A DNA stretch of 12,183 nt from assembly GCA_964439215.1 (NCBI GenBank), contig CAYTNY010000067.1, forward strand, positions 1 to 12,183. The letters run 5' to 3'. The position numbers were made by a program, and so were the translations under genes. Origin of the DNA: CAYTNY01 sp964439215 (GTDB lineage Bacteria; Oederibacteriota; PGYV01; CAYTNY01). The notes under the pieces were generated by a model. The model saw only the letters and a list, made by a program, of their open reading frames with translations. It searched no databases and was not told the origin of the DNA. Below are positions 7,001-12,183 of the stretch, piece by piece (the first letter of the stretch is position 1; every line of letters begins with the position of its first letter).

Positions 7001-8345
7001 ACGTTCGGAAGGAGATGAACTTTATTATATTGATTCCGACGGGACAAAAGTTTCTTTCCGGGATAAATCCGTGAAAGTTCTGCTTCCGTCCATGGGTGAT
7101 CTGGGAACAAAGGCGCTTGCGGCTGCTCTGCAGAAAGTCGGAATTAACGCAATTGCGATGGATATTGCCGATGACGAAGTCAGGCGGGAAGGCAGAGCTG
7201 TTTTAACAGGCAAAGAATGCATACCTCTGGTGGTAATACTGGGTTCTATGTTCAGGTATATCAACAGGCATAAGCAGGAAGGCGACCGCCTTGCTATTTT
7301 TATGCCCAAGGCGCACGGCTACTGCCGGCTCGGACAGTATTTTATAACATCGGAAATGATTATAAAAGAAAAGAAAATACGGAACATGGCGCCTTATTAT
7401 TTTGCCGGTGAAGTCGGATATGCGGGGCTCGGCTCCGAGTTTTCAATAACCGCATGGAAAGCCATAGTTGTTTCTGACGTTATGGATGATATAAGGAATG
7501 CCATATATACGATTGCCGAAGATGTTGATGCCGCAATGAAGGTGTTTAACGAACAGTATGACAGGCTTATGGACATATGCGCGGGAAAACTTAATAAGGA
7601 CCTGTATAAAGAACTTGAGGAAACGGCTTTGAAACTGAAACAGTTCAGGCTTAAGATACCTTTTGAAAAAGCGCCGCAGGTTGTGATAAACGGAGAGATT
7701 TTTGTAAGGCGGGACAGCTGGGCAAACAACAATATTTCCAAAATGCTCGCGAAGAAAGGCATAATTCCCAGGCACGCGTCCCTGCATGAGTGGTTCTTTT
7801 ACAATAATTATCTTATAAAAAAAGGAGTATGGAAGCCGGACCATAAACTTAAAGACTGGATAGAATTCTACATATCCGATGCTGTTCAGCTGAGAATAGA
7901 GAGAAAAGTAAAGAAAATACTTGTTAAGTCCGGGTTGTATGACCCGGAGGTTATTGATGTCTCTGAGTTTGACAAATATTCCGAACATCTTATATCACAC
8001 AGGCTCACCGGCGAGCCCGGGCTGAGCACGGGTAAAATACTCAAGGAGGGCCTTGATAAATACGCGGGCTTTATAAATATAGGGCCCTTTGGATGCATGA
8101 TAACAAGATTTACCGAAGCAGTAGCGTCAAATTATCTGGATGTTGCGGATAAGCAGGAAGCGTATAAGCAGGCAAATGATACGTATAAATCCGAGATTTT
8201 TAAAATAGGGGATAAAATACCTTTTTTAACGGTTGAAGTTGACGGGAATCCTTATCCCCAGCTTTTAACCGCAAAGTTTGAATCATTCTGTCTTCAGGCT
8301 TCCAGAGCAGCTCAAAAGCAGGGGAAGATAGTGGTGGAGAGATAG
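4029..8345 (+). CDS. Giant 2-hydroxyacyl-CoA dehydratase activase-related protein (tandem ASKHA + DUF2229 + HgdB/COG3581-like)
   Basis: This 1438-aa cytoplasmic Fe-S ATPase belongs to the fused BcrA/BadF/HgdC-type family. Residues 7-255 form one ASKHA activase unit and 299-560 a second, the latter with GLDVGSTTTK (303-312), EIGGQDAKYT and QGG motifs. Cysteine pairs Cys128/Cys166 and Cys427/Cys467 sit where HgdC-type activases bind their bridging [4Fe-4S] cluster. Residues about 580-780 match DUF2229 (COG3580), with Cys588, 595, 599, 617, 706, 747 and 750. Residues about 830-1400 match COG3581/HgdB-like proteins: GRPHNAF, NFLCALDSFL, DGHTADAG (949-956), GKECIP, HGYCRLGQY and GPFGCM. Such proteins are thought to couple ATP hydrolysis to low-potential electron transfer, but the substrate of this fused class is unknown. 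GGAGGT (4018-4023) sits five bases before the ATG. The gene is monocistronic. Confidence 0.9.
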   Translation: MNTESIRTLGICLGASTISAVELERKDGKTEIKKVMRKHHEGNPKDEFKDIIEQLEIKGAKILITGRSFREIVNLPSITEPEATEYALEFISDGQKYDAVVSAGGETFMVYTLSPQQKVIGVMTGNKCASGTGEFFLQQIKRMNLGLEEAVRLGMEGDAYHVSGRCSVFCKSDCTHALNKGEPVENVTAGLCRMIASKMTELISKVPHENVLVVGGSALNTAVLEYMKQDIENISVPEQAPYFEALGAALAAFEKGGDAGEKIFKEENSGFTFLEPLKDSAELVTFNSMEHESAKDGDICIVGLDVGSTTTKAVLLRAADDKLLGSIYLRTNGNPVEASRNCYKELLKQIKGAEIKITGIGVTGSGRQVAGLYSITDGIINEIIAHAAAAAFFDPEVDTIFEIGGQDAKYTHLTNSVASDYAMNEACSAGTGSFLEESAFESFNIKAEQIGGLALKGDRPPNFNDQCAAFISSDIKNASHEGISKENILAGLVYSICFNYINRVKGHRQVGDKVFMQGGVCYNKAVPLAMASILKKPIVVPPEPGLMGAFGVALELKKRMELGLVHEGDYDLGRLIDREVKNEKTFVCAGGPEKCDLKCTINRIRIDGKVYSFGGACNRYYNMRYNISVDAREYDYVKKRTDLMYEKYAPVRHFEENAPKIGINRALITHNLFPLYYNFFAGLGCHVVVPDEKNEDALNRQTTSFCYPSQLAIAYFDVLSEKNPDYYFLPHVRELFVPKGNDKKDFCATCIFSQGEAYWMNSVFKDKNIKDKILDPTINFRHGYDGEHKVFEKLAKKLGFSGKKASEAYKKAVEVQKEFERECRILGEQALEKLRENPDTFAVILFGRPHNAFTDDANKGIPRKITTRGHMVIPYEMLEFDDEVLAAPFKESMHWEIGQKLLKASQVIKRDKQLFAVYITNFLCALDSFLVQHVRRIMETKPSLTLELDGHTADAGINTRIDAFLDVVKNYRQVQEDEKKLERETFMPAAIRSEGDELYYIDSDGTKVSFRDKSVKVLLPSMGDLGTKALAAALQKVGINAIAMDIADDEVRREGRAVLTGKECIPLVVILGSMFRYINRHKQEGDRLAIFMPKAHGYCRLGQYFITSEMIIKEKKIRNMAPYYFAGEVGYAGLGSEFSITAWKAIVVSDVMDDIRNAIYTIAEDVDAAMKVFNEQYDRLMDICAGKLNKDLYKELEETALKLKQFRLKIPFEKAPQVVINGEIFVRRDSWANNNISKMLAKKGIIPRHASLHEWFFYNNYLIKKGVWKPDHKLKDWIEFYISDAVQLRIERKVKKILVKSGLYDPEVIDVSEFDKYSEHLISHRLTGEPGLSTGKILKEGLDKYAGFINIGPFGCMITRFTEAVASNYLDVADKQEAYKQANDTYKSEIFKIGDKIPFLTVEVDGNPYPQLLTAKFESFCLQASRAAQKQGKIVVER

Positions 8346-8347
8346 TG

Positions 8348-8491
8348 GTTCAAAGTTCAAGAGTTCAAGGTTCAAAGTTAAAACAAAACAAAACTAAGAC
8401 TTACTGATGAAATTTTATTTTTCTGTTTTTGAATTGTTTTTTTAAAACCTGTTTTTTGAACATTGAACTGCCTTATCTTTGAACTTTGAAC
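8348..8491. repeat. Nested inverted array of GTTCAA-type words (3' of the activase gene)
   Basis: GTTCAAAGTTCAA (8348-8360) pairs exactly with TTGAACTTTGAAC (8479-8491). Just inside, AGTTCAAGGTTCAA (8362-8375) pairs with TTGAACATTGAACT (8456-8469), with one mismatch. The order is collinear and nested. The loop is an A-rich then T-rich stretch. It lies between convergent genes and might help terminate transcription, but it lacks a compact stem. Confidence 0.75.
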
Positions 8492-8527
8492 TGTTATTCT
8501 CAAAACTTATTTTTTATTTCTTTCCCC

Positions 8528-8926
8528 CTACACCCATATAATCCGAATCTCTTTCTCTACCTCTTTAAACTCAGGGTCGCCGGTTATTATGGGGGCGGCG
8601 AGTCTTTGGGCCAGAGCCGCGGCGTAACAGTCAGCGTAAGACATTCTTTTATATGCCTTGATTTCTGCTGCTTCTTCGGAATCCCGGGTATAGACAGGAA
8701 CTATTTCTATGGGGATGCTTTCAAGGATGGTTTTGAGGGCCGCTGCTTTTTCTTTCCCTGAATTTCTCAAAACAGAATAGTGCATTTCACCGAAATTCAC
8801 GGTGCTTATAAACATTTCGGTTCTGTTTTTCTGGAATTTTAAAAGCAGCTGCCTGATTTTTTTGTAGTTCTTTTCCGCGTACAGGTATGATAAAAGGGCA
8901 TTTGCGTCAAATACTATCTTTTCCAT
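8528..8926 (-). CDS. vapC: PIN-domain ribonuclease toxin (VapC family)
   Basis: At 132 aa this has the usual VapC length. The acidic residues that bind Mg/Mn in PIN nucleases are in place: Asp7 in VFDANALLSYL, Glu47 in NFGEMHY, Asp99 in SYADCYAAALA and Asp117 in ITGDPEF. VapC toxins cleave tRNA or rRNA, which blocks translation until the antitoxin restrains them; the target here cannot be read. The gene is downstream of the antitoxin and overlaps it by 13 bp. Its ribosome site (GAGGAC) lies inside the antitoxin gene, so translation is likely coupled. The ORF looks intact, with every catalytic acid kept, so the toxin is probably active. Confidence 0.9.
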   Translation of the reverse strand: MEKIVFDANALLSYLYAEKNYKKIRQLLLKFQKNRTEMFISTVNFGEMHYSVLRNSGKEKAAALKTILESIPIEIVPVYTRDSEEAAEIKAYKRMSYADCYAAALAQRLAAPIITGDPEFKEVEKEIRIIWV

Positions 8927-9165
8927 TTTTTGTCCTCTTTGAGCCTCTGTATCCTGTGCTCTTCAAGAAGATAATCGGTGATTTTTCCGCCCCTGCCGAA
9001 TGCGCCCTCAAGTGATTTTATATAATCTCCGGTTTCCGGCTTTATTATAATATTGACCCCGTCATCTTCCATATTCAGTTTTGTGCCTTTTTTCAGGTTG
9101 AGTCTTTTTCTTATGCGCGAGGGTATTATTATCTGTCCTTTACTTGTCATCGTCACTTTGTACAT
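8914..9165 (-). CDS. vapB: AbrB/SpoVT-type antitoxin (VapB family)
   Basis: This 83-aa antitoxin has an N-terminal swapped-hairpin (AbrB/MazE-like) DNA-binding domain: VTMTSKGQIIIPSRIRKRLN (4-23), then LKKGTKLNMEDDGVNIIIKP. The C-terminal half (about 44-83) ends in a basic amphipathic helix (YLLEEHRIQRLKEDKKWKR), the part that normally wraps around the VapC active site. By family analogy it neutralises the toxin and represses its own promoter. The ribosome site GGAGGT lies five bases before the ATG, and a strong promoter sits directly upstream. It is the first gene of the pair. Confidence 0.9.
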   Translation of the reverse strand: MYKVTMTSKGQIIIPSRIRKRLNLKKGTKLNMEDDGVNIIIKPETGDYIKSLEGAFGRGGKITDYLLEEHRIQRLKEDKKWKR

Positions 9166-9186
9166 AAAAACACCTCCTTTTTAAAG

Positions 9187-9215
9187 AGTATACCAATTAT
9201 AAAAAAGTAAGTCAA
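9187..9215 (-). promoter_or_regulatory. Promoter of vapBC
   Basis: On the minus strand, -35 TTGACT (9215-9210) and -10 TATACT (9192-9187) are separated by exactly 17 bp. The predicted start is about 15 bases before the vapB ATG. It is a likely site of autoregulation by VapB/VapBC. Confidence 0.8.
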
Positions 9216-9305
9216 ATTAAAATAAGTCTTACGTTTTAAAACCGGAGAACAAGGGAATAGGGAATGGGGAAACCTAACACCGTGAGTTTTGAGTTTTGGG
9301 AAATG

Positions 9306-9546
9306 ATAGTTCAAAGTTCAAAGAAAAGACAGTTCAAAGTTCAAAAGGACAAAAAAAGTTCCAAGTTCCAGGTTCTATGTTAAAAACCTTGCGTTTAAGG
9401 TTTGCGGTGTTGGATTTTTTTTACCCCCTTTCTGTGAAAGGGGGGTAGGGGGGATTTTGTTTTCAACGTCAAGCCCGCAAACCCACCCCTGTCCTTGGAA
9501 CTTGGAACTGTCCTTTTGAACCTTGAACTATTGAACTTTGAACTAT
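9306..9546. repeat. Inner nested palindrome of GTTCAA/GTTCCA words
   Basis: Three collinear nested arm pairs are visible. ATAGTTCAAAGTTCAA (9306-9321) pairs with 9531-9546 exactly over 16 bp. The arm at 9331-9351 pairs with 9510-9530, with one mismatch in 21. AGTTCCAAGTTCCA (9357-9370) pairs with 9496-9509 exactly over 14 bp. The inner loop (9371-9495) carries a GC-rich palindrome. Confidence 0.85.
9424..9457. repeat. GC-rich palindrome, REP-like
   Basis: CCCCCTTTC (9424-9432), loop TGT, then GAAAGGGGG (9436-9444) form a perfect stem, followed by a tail TAGGGGGGATTTT. Hairpin-plus-tail units of this type resemble interspersed REP-like elements in many bacterial genomes. It sits in the loop of the larger palindrome. 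Confidence 0.65.
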
Positions 9547-9596
9547 TAATCCGCCAAATGCCGCAGGTACAGCCGCTGCATTTCCCCTCTTCCTAT

Positions 9597-9619
9597 CCTT
9601 CTCCCACAGGGGGAGAAGG
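9597..9619. repeat. Second GC-rich palindrome
   Basis: CCTTCTCCC (9597-9605) pairs perfectly with GGGAGAAGG (9611-9619) around a five-base loop, ACAGG. Pyrimidine-rich words such as CCCCTCTTCC lie just upstream. The base composition resembles the outer stem of module A at the left end of the window. Confidence 0.6.
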
Positions 9620-9748
9620 AACTCCCAATTCGGAGCTGTCTGATGAACCTATGCTTTTCTTGCATCCTCCGGGTTTTGCCTTCACTTTAAGCTCTTGAAC
9701 CAGGATTTTTTTTGTAAAACTTGAAACTTGGAATTTGATTTTTAATGT

Positions 9749-9812
9749 TTCCGTTTTTCCCTGTCTTCCGTTTTTCCCTGTCTTCCGTTCTTCCCTGTCT
9801 TTCGTTCTTCCC
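9749..9812. repeat. 17-bp tandem repeat, about 3.8 copies
   Basis: The unit TTCCGTTTTTCCCTGTC is at 9749-9765 and 9766-9782. It recurs with one change at 9783-9799 and in partial, varied form at 9800-9812. The 17-bp period is not a multiple of three, which argues against coding. The last copy runs into the outer inverted arm. Confidence 0.9.
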
Positions 9813-9904
9813 AAAACTCAAAGCTCAAAACTCAAGATTTTCACAAACCACAAACCACAGGTTCCCACTCCCTGTTATAATTATATTTATATCTAATAGC
9901 GTAT

Positions 9905-9949
9905 GTGCTAATATGTTTTATGAACGTGTGTGTTAATATGTTTTATGAA
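9905..9949 (+). promoter_or_regulatory. 20-bp direct repeat upstream of the DUF1007/NicO operon
   Basis: GTGCTAATATGTTTTATGAA (9905-9924) recurs at 9930-9949 with one change (C to T), giving a 25-bp period. It ends 33 bases before the first gene and is followed by a perfect palindrome, TTTCTTAAGAAA (9960-9971), next to the ribosome site. The position fits a regulator-binding region, for example a metal-responsive one, but no clear -35/-10 pair was found. Confidence 0.5.
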
Positions 9950-9982
9950 TAAGAGATTATTTCTTAAGAAAGGCAGGAGTAT

Positions 9983-10534
9983 ATGGTTAAAAAAGCTGTT
10001 TTTATAATAAGTTTTCTGTTTTTTGCGGGCTGTGTTTTTTCGCATCCCCACGTTTTTATTGAGCCGCAGGTAACTTTGATTGTTAAAAAGAATTTTGTTG
10101 AAAAGGCGGAAATAACGTGGATATTTGACAGGATGACCAGCTCCGCAATGATAGAACACCTGGGCGGAGGAGAAGGCAAGCCTTTCGATGAAAAAAAAGT
10201 TAATAAAATCAAAGAAGAGATTTTTCCGGCGCTGTCGCAGTACGGCTACTATACATTTATAAGCATTGACGGCGGCGAAAATATGGAAATCAAGCCGCGG
10301 GATCTTGAGATTCGTGTTTCTGAAGAGGGCAATCTTATATATGAATTTACGGTCCCCCTTGAGAAAACGGTTGAGTCAAAAGTCTCTGTTTATTTTGAGG
10401 ATGATGAGATATATACTGCCTTTGATTTTGAACAGTGGAACATCAGTGCCCGGGAAAGCGGGGGCGGCGAAGCTGAAATCACAGTAAATACAAAAGAACG
10501 CCCTTACGCAAATATTCTTGAAGCGGTGTTTTGA
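9983..10534 (+). CDS. DUF1007 family periplasmic protein, NicO-transporter partner
   Basis: This 183-aa protein has a signal peptide (MVKKAVFIISFLFFAGCVFS) followed immediately by HPHVFIEPQVTL, the conserved start of mature DUF1007 proteins. The rest (about 30-183) is a soluble beta-rich domain with the family-typical ITWIFDRM block at 44-51. DUF1007 proteins are usually encoded next to NicO nickel/cobalt transporters, as here, and probably help deliver or sense metal in the periplasm. If cleavage is after Ser20, the mature protein begins His-Pro-His, a plausible N-terminal metal site; that is inference. Cys17 also makes a weak lipobox (FAGC). The ribosome site AGGAG ends only three bases before the ATG. 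The stop overlaps a possible TTG start of the next gene. Confidence 0.85.
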   Translation: MVKKAVFIISFLFFAGCVFSHPHVFIEPQVTLIVKKNFVEKAEITWIFDRMTSSAMIEHLGGGEGKPFDEKKVNKIKEEIFPALSQYGYYTFISIDGGENMEIKPRDLEIRVSEEGNLIYEFTVPLEKTVESKVSVYFEDDEIYTAFDFEQWNISARESGGGEAEITVNTKERPYANILEAVF

Positions 10535-10539
10535 ATTTT

Positions 10540-11424
10540 ATGTCAAAAAAAATGATTATTATTGCTGTCTGGACCGGCGTGGTATTGGGTGCGGTTTCTC
10601 TGCAGGCTTCAAATCCATTTATTGAAAAAACGGAGAAGAAAAGCTCAGGAAGTATTGTGGAGAATGATTTTTTTAAAAAAATCGTGATAATGCAGGCAAA
10701 ACTCAACAGGGAAGTTTCAAAGAAAATAGAATATTATAAAGAAAACAAAAGCTATGCGGCCGGCGGAATGGCCGCCCTGCTTCTTTTCGTTTACGGCCTG
10801 CTTCACGCACTGGGGCCCGGACACGGAAAAACAGTCATATCTGCCTGGGTTGTATCATCAAAGAAAATATACTCAAAGGTTGTTCTTGTATCGGTTCTTT
10901 CGGCGCTTTTTCATGCTTTGTCGGCGGTTATAATAGTTTCCGCGGGTTATTTTTTTCTGAAAGGCATTGTATTTACGGATACCGCGGCGGTGAGAAATAC
11001 AATGATGCTTGCTGCGGGCATTCTGCTTCTTTTAATAGGTATATATATGCTTTGGAGCCTCTTTTCTTCCGGAAAAAAACAAGACAGCCGCGCGGCAGCG
11101 GAATTGAAAAATAAAAAAGACATTAATCCTGTTTTGCTGGCTCTTGTAATCGGGCTGGTGCCGTGCCCCTCAACGTCCGTTATTCTTATATTTGCATTTG
11201 GTTTCGGGCTGATCGCGGAGGGTTATCTTTTTATTCTGGCTTTTGCGTCGGGGATGGCCGTTACACAAGTCGTGATCGCTTCGGGTGTCTGGCATTTAAG
11301 GGAGAAAGCAGAGTCGCTTGTTTCGGGGCGTTTTGAATTTATTATTGAAAAGATCCTTCCCGCGGCCGCGGCAGCTGTGTTAATGGCGGCGGGTTTCTTT
11401 GTTGTTCTGCCGTATTTGTATTAA
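10540..11424 (+). CDS. NicO-family nickel/cobalt transporter (RcnA/HoxN-related)
   Basis: This is a 294-aa inner-membrane protein. An N-terminal hydrophobic segment (5-22) acts as a signal or first helix. A charged periplasmic stretch follows, with LNREVSKKI (55-63) and about six membrane helices. Family motifs are HALGPGHGK (89-97), HALS (125-128) and GLVPCPSTSV (205-214), the metal-path residues of NicO proteins. Relatives export Ni or Co ions. The cytoplasmic loop between helices (about 178-196) is Lys/Asp-rich and lacks the His-rich stretch seen in E. coli RcnA. The ATG at 10540 is chosen; a TTG at 10531 that overlaps the previous stop would add three residues. No strong ribosome site is present, so translation is probably coupled to the DUF1007 gene. 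Confidence 0.88.
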   Translation: MSKKMIIIAVWTGVVLGAVSLQASNPFIEKTEKKSSGSIVENDFFKKIVIMQAKLNREVSKKIEYYKENKSYAAGGMAALLLFVYGLLHALGPGHGKTVISAWVVSSKKIYSKVVLVSVLSALFHALSAVIIVSAGYFFLKGIVFTDTAAVRNTMMLAAGILLLLIGIYMLWSLFSSGKKQDSRAAAELKNKKDINPVLLALVIGLVPCPSTSVILIFAFGFGLIAEGYLFILAFASGMAVTQVVIASGVWHLREKAESLVSGRFEFIIEKILPAAAAAVLMAAGFFVVLPYLY

Positions 11425-11784
11425 AAATACGCCGGAGACCGGAAGCGGGGGCGTATGCTTTATAAAAGAGGGCGGGAGGAAATGCATCCGGAAGACAGAA
11501 AAAAAAGCCGCCGGATAGCCTTAAAATCCGGGGGTTAAACGCCGGCCTGAAAAACAGACGAAGTAAATGAAATTATGATAGACCGGGAAGGTTCAAAAGA
11601 TGGTTCTTATGTCTTATGCCGAGAAAAGCGGTAAAGAAATACTTGAAATATATTTAATGAGATGAAAATGCGAAGAAAGCTTCAGGGTTCTAAAACAGGA
11701 GTATAATCCTGCGGATATACGAACACGAAAATATACGGGCATAAGAAGTCTAACCGCAATATTTTATGCTGTATTCCGTGAGAC
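11425..11784. other. Gene-free region, possibly degenerate coding DNA
   Basis: No ORF of credible length was seen. A fair ribosome site, GGGAGGA (11474-11480), precedes an ATG at 11482 that runs only 18 codons. Further short open stretches (for example ATG 11600, 21 codons) lie downstream in other frames and look like broken coding sequence, though the parent gene is not recognisable. An imperfect stem, ATACGCC (11427-11433) with GGCGTAT (11450-11456), follows the transporter gene but has no T tract, so it is at best a weak terminator. Confidence 0.5.
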
Positions 11785-11904
11785 TTCCGGATTGCAGGTT
11801 TTATTGCAACACTTCATAGAATCAAAGTCTTTTTTTTTGCACATACCGGAACACTTAATTCATACAGTTATTTATATTTTCTACAGGGTACCGCTTTCTC
11901 TCTG
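11785..11904 (-). repeat. Repeat module B, copy 2 (inverted)
   Basis: This is the reverse complement of 171-291. Shared blocks include GCAGGTTTTATTGCA and ACTTAATTCATACAGTTATT at full or near-full identity, with small differences between. It is followed directly by inverted module A, without the module C that separates them in copy 1. Confidence 0.75.
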
Positions 11905-11996
11905 ACTTTTTTTCGGTATTTTTACGATTATATTTATAGTAAATACCGGCAAAGCATGGAAGCATTCATCCTTTGCTTCTCGAGGTAGAGGGAATT
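11905..11996 (-). repeat. Repeat module A, copy 2 (inverted)
   Basis: This is the reverse complement of about 2-92. The core of some 72 bp differs at about five positions. Both internal hairpins persist: GCAAAG...CTTTGC and CGGTATTT...AATACCG. One substitution in the first hairpin leaves a G-U pair on this strand. The outer stem partner is not intact here. Confidence 0.78.
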
Positions 11997-12007
11997 AAAT
12001 TAGTATA

Positions 12008-12079
12008 CCCTCCACCTCTATGGGGGAGGATAGAGTATGTTACAGGCAGTCTTTCGGCCTGTTACATACTCTTGGAGGG
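12008..12079. repeat. Foldable module preceding module C, copy 2
   Basis: AGAGTATGTTACAGGC (12032-12047) and GCCTGTTACATACTCT (12057-12072) form a 16-bp stem with one mismatch and a nine-base loop. It is stacked on an outer stem CCCTCCA (12008-12014) with TGGAGGG (12073-12079). A small imperfect hairpin fills 12010-12030. The words CCTCTATG and GGAGGG before GTTAAGC echo the outer stem of module A copy 1, but the enclosed sequence is unrelated. Confidence 0.75.
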
Positions 12080-12134
12080 GGTTAAGCAGCGGCTGAACAC
12101 GGTATGGTATAATTTGATGATTAAACAGGAAATG
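12079..12134 (+). repeat. Repeat module C, copy 2 (direct)
   Basis: This matches 98-153 in the same orientation with four differences in 56 bp, including the TATAAT (12108-12113). Similarity ends soon after, at about 12135. No gene lies in the remaining 49 bp of the window. Confidence 0.8.
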
Positions 12135-12183
12135 AACTGTGTTTTGATATAGTTCCGGATGTTTCAGGTGTTGCAATTTATTT

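Larger units (their letters stand above)
9284..9833. repeat. Outer inverted arms of the intergenic nested array
   Basis: GAGTTTTGAGTTTTGGGA (9284-9301) is complementary to TCCCAAAACTC (9809-9819), which continues CAAAGCTCAAAACTC to 9833, one word longer. A weaker outermost pair is GGAATGGGGAAACCT (9261-9275) with AGGTTCCCACTCCC (9859-9872). These arms enclose the inner nested palindrome, the second GC-rich palindrome and the 17-bp tandem repeat. Confidence 0.55.
9216..9982. other. Repeat-packed intergenic region, no credible gene
   Basis: About 770 bp separate the divergent vapBC and DUF1007/NicO operons. The region contains nested inverted word arrays, two GC-rich palindromes, a 17-bp tandem repeat and a 20-bp direct repeat, listed separately. 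Short ORFs of 63-83 codons cross it on both strands, but they translate the repeats and lack ribosome sites. Confidence 0.8.

Noticed and set aside
7443..7988. 181-aa minus-strand ORF
   Set aside because: It lies wholly inside the activase/dehydratase-like gene, whose frame shows conserved family motifs throughout. The antisense ORF has no recognisable domain.
8348..9546. GTTCAA arrays as CRISPR or integron attC sites
   Set aside because: The words are too short and unevenly spaced, with no uniform spacers, and the arms lack the GTTRRRY/RYYYAAC ends of attC sites. No cas or integrase gene is present.
9495..9814. Two ORFs of 67 and 73 codons across the intergenic repeats
   Set aside because: They translate palindromes and the 17-bp tandem repeat, lack ribosome sites, and overlap each other on opposite strands.
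9908..10212. Minus-strand ORFs of 82-83 aa overlapping the start of the DUF1007 gene
   Set aside because: They are antisense to the signal peptide and early DUF1007 domain, with no ribosome site.

Overview
The window looks like a chromosomal piece from an anaerobic bacterium, AT-rich by eye. It is probably Gram-negative, because it encodes exported periplasmic-type proteins and a lipid-linked-sugar glycosyltransferase. The phylum cannot be fixed from the sequence. The very large activase/dehydratase-like iron-sulfur protein points to anaerobic metabolism. The density of palindromic and short-word intergenic repeats resembles environmental genomes from poorly cultured lineages. No rRNA, tRNA, transposase, phage structural gene or CRISPR array was found.

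Layout, left to right. (1) 1-300 is a gene-free mosaic of repeat modules that recurs, mostly inverted, at 11785-12134. (2) 351-986 holds two small exported cysteine-rich proteins ending at a strong terminator (1001-1038). (3) 1207-3108 is a GT39/ArnT-like membrane glycosyltransferase with its own promoter. (4) 3793-3210 on the minus strand is a compact three-gene operon: an HTH repressor-like protein and two unrecognised proteins, each 63 aa. It converges on the glycosyltransferase at a shared bidirectional terminator. (5) 4029-8345 is one 1438-aa protein with two ASKHA activase domains fused to DUF2229 and HgdB/COG3581-like regions. (6) 9165-8528 on the minus strand is a VapB-VapC toxin-antitoxin pair, bracketed by nested inverted arrays of GTTCAA-type words. 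(7) 9216-9982 is repeat-packed intergenic DNA. (8) 9983-11424 is a two-gene operon encoding a DUF1007 periplasmic protein and a NicO-family nickel/cobalt transporter. (9) 11425-12183 is gene-free, with a possibly degenerate stretch followed by the second copy of the flanking repeats.

Metal handling may link the ends of the window: Cys-rich, metallothionein-like exported proteins on the left and a NicO exporter with its periplasmic partner on the right. The large Fe-S protein in the middle is a heavy metal user. This link is inference; there is no shared operon. The clearest structural oddities are the mosaic inverted repeats about 12 kb apart, the nested palindromes around vapBC, and two promoters whose -10 boxes lie so close to the ATG that the transcripts should be leaderless or nearly so.
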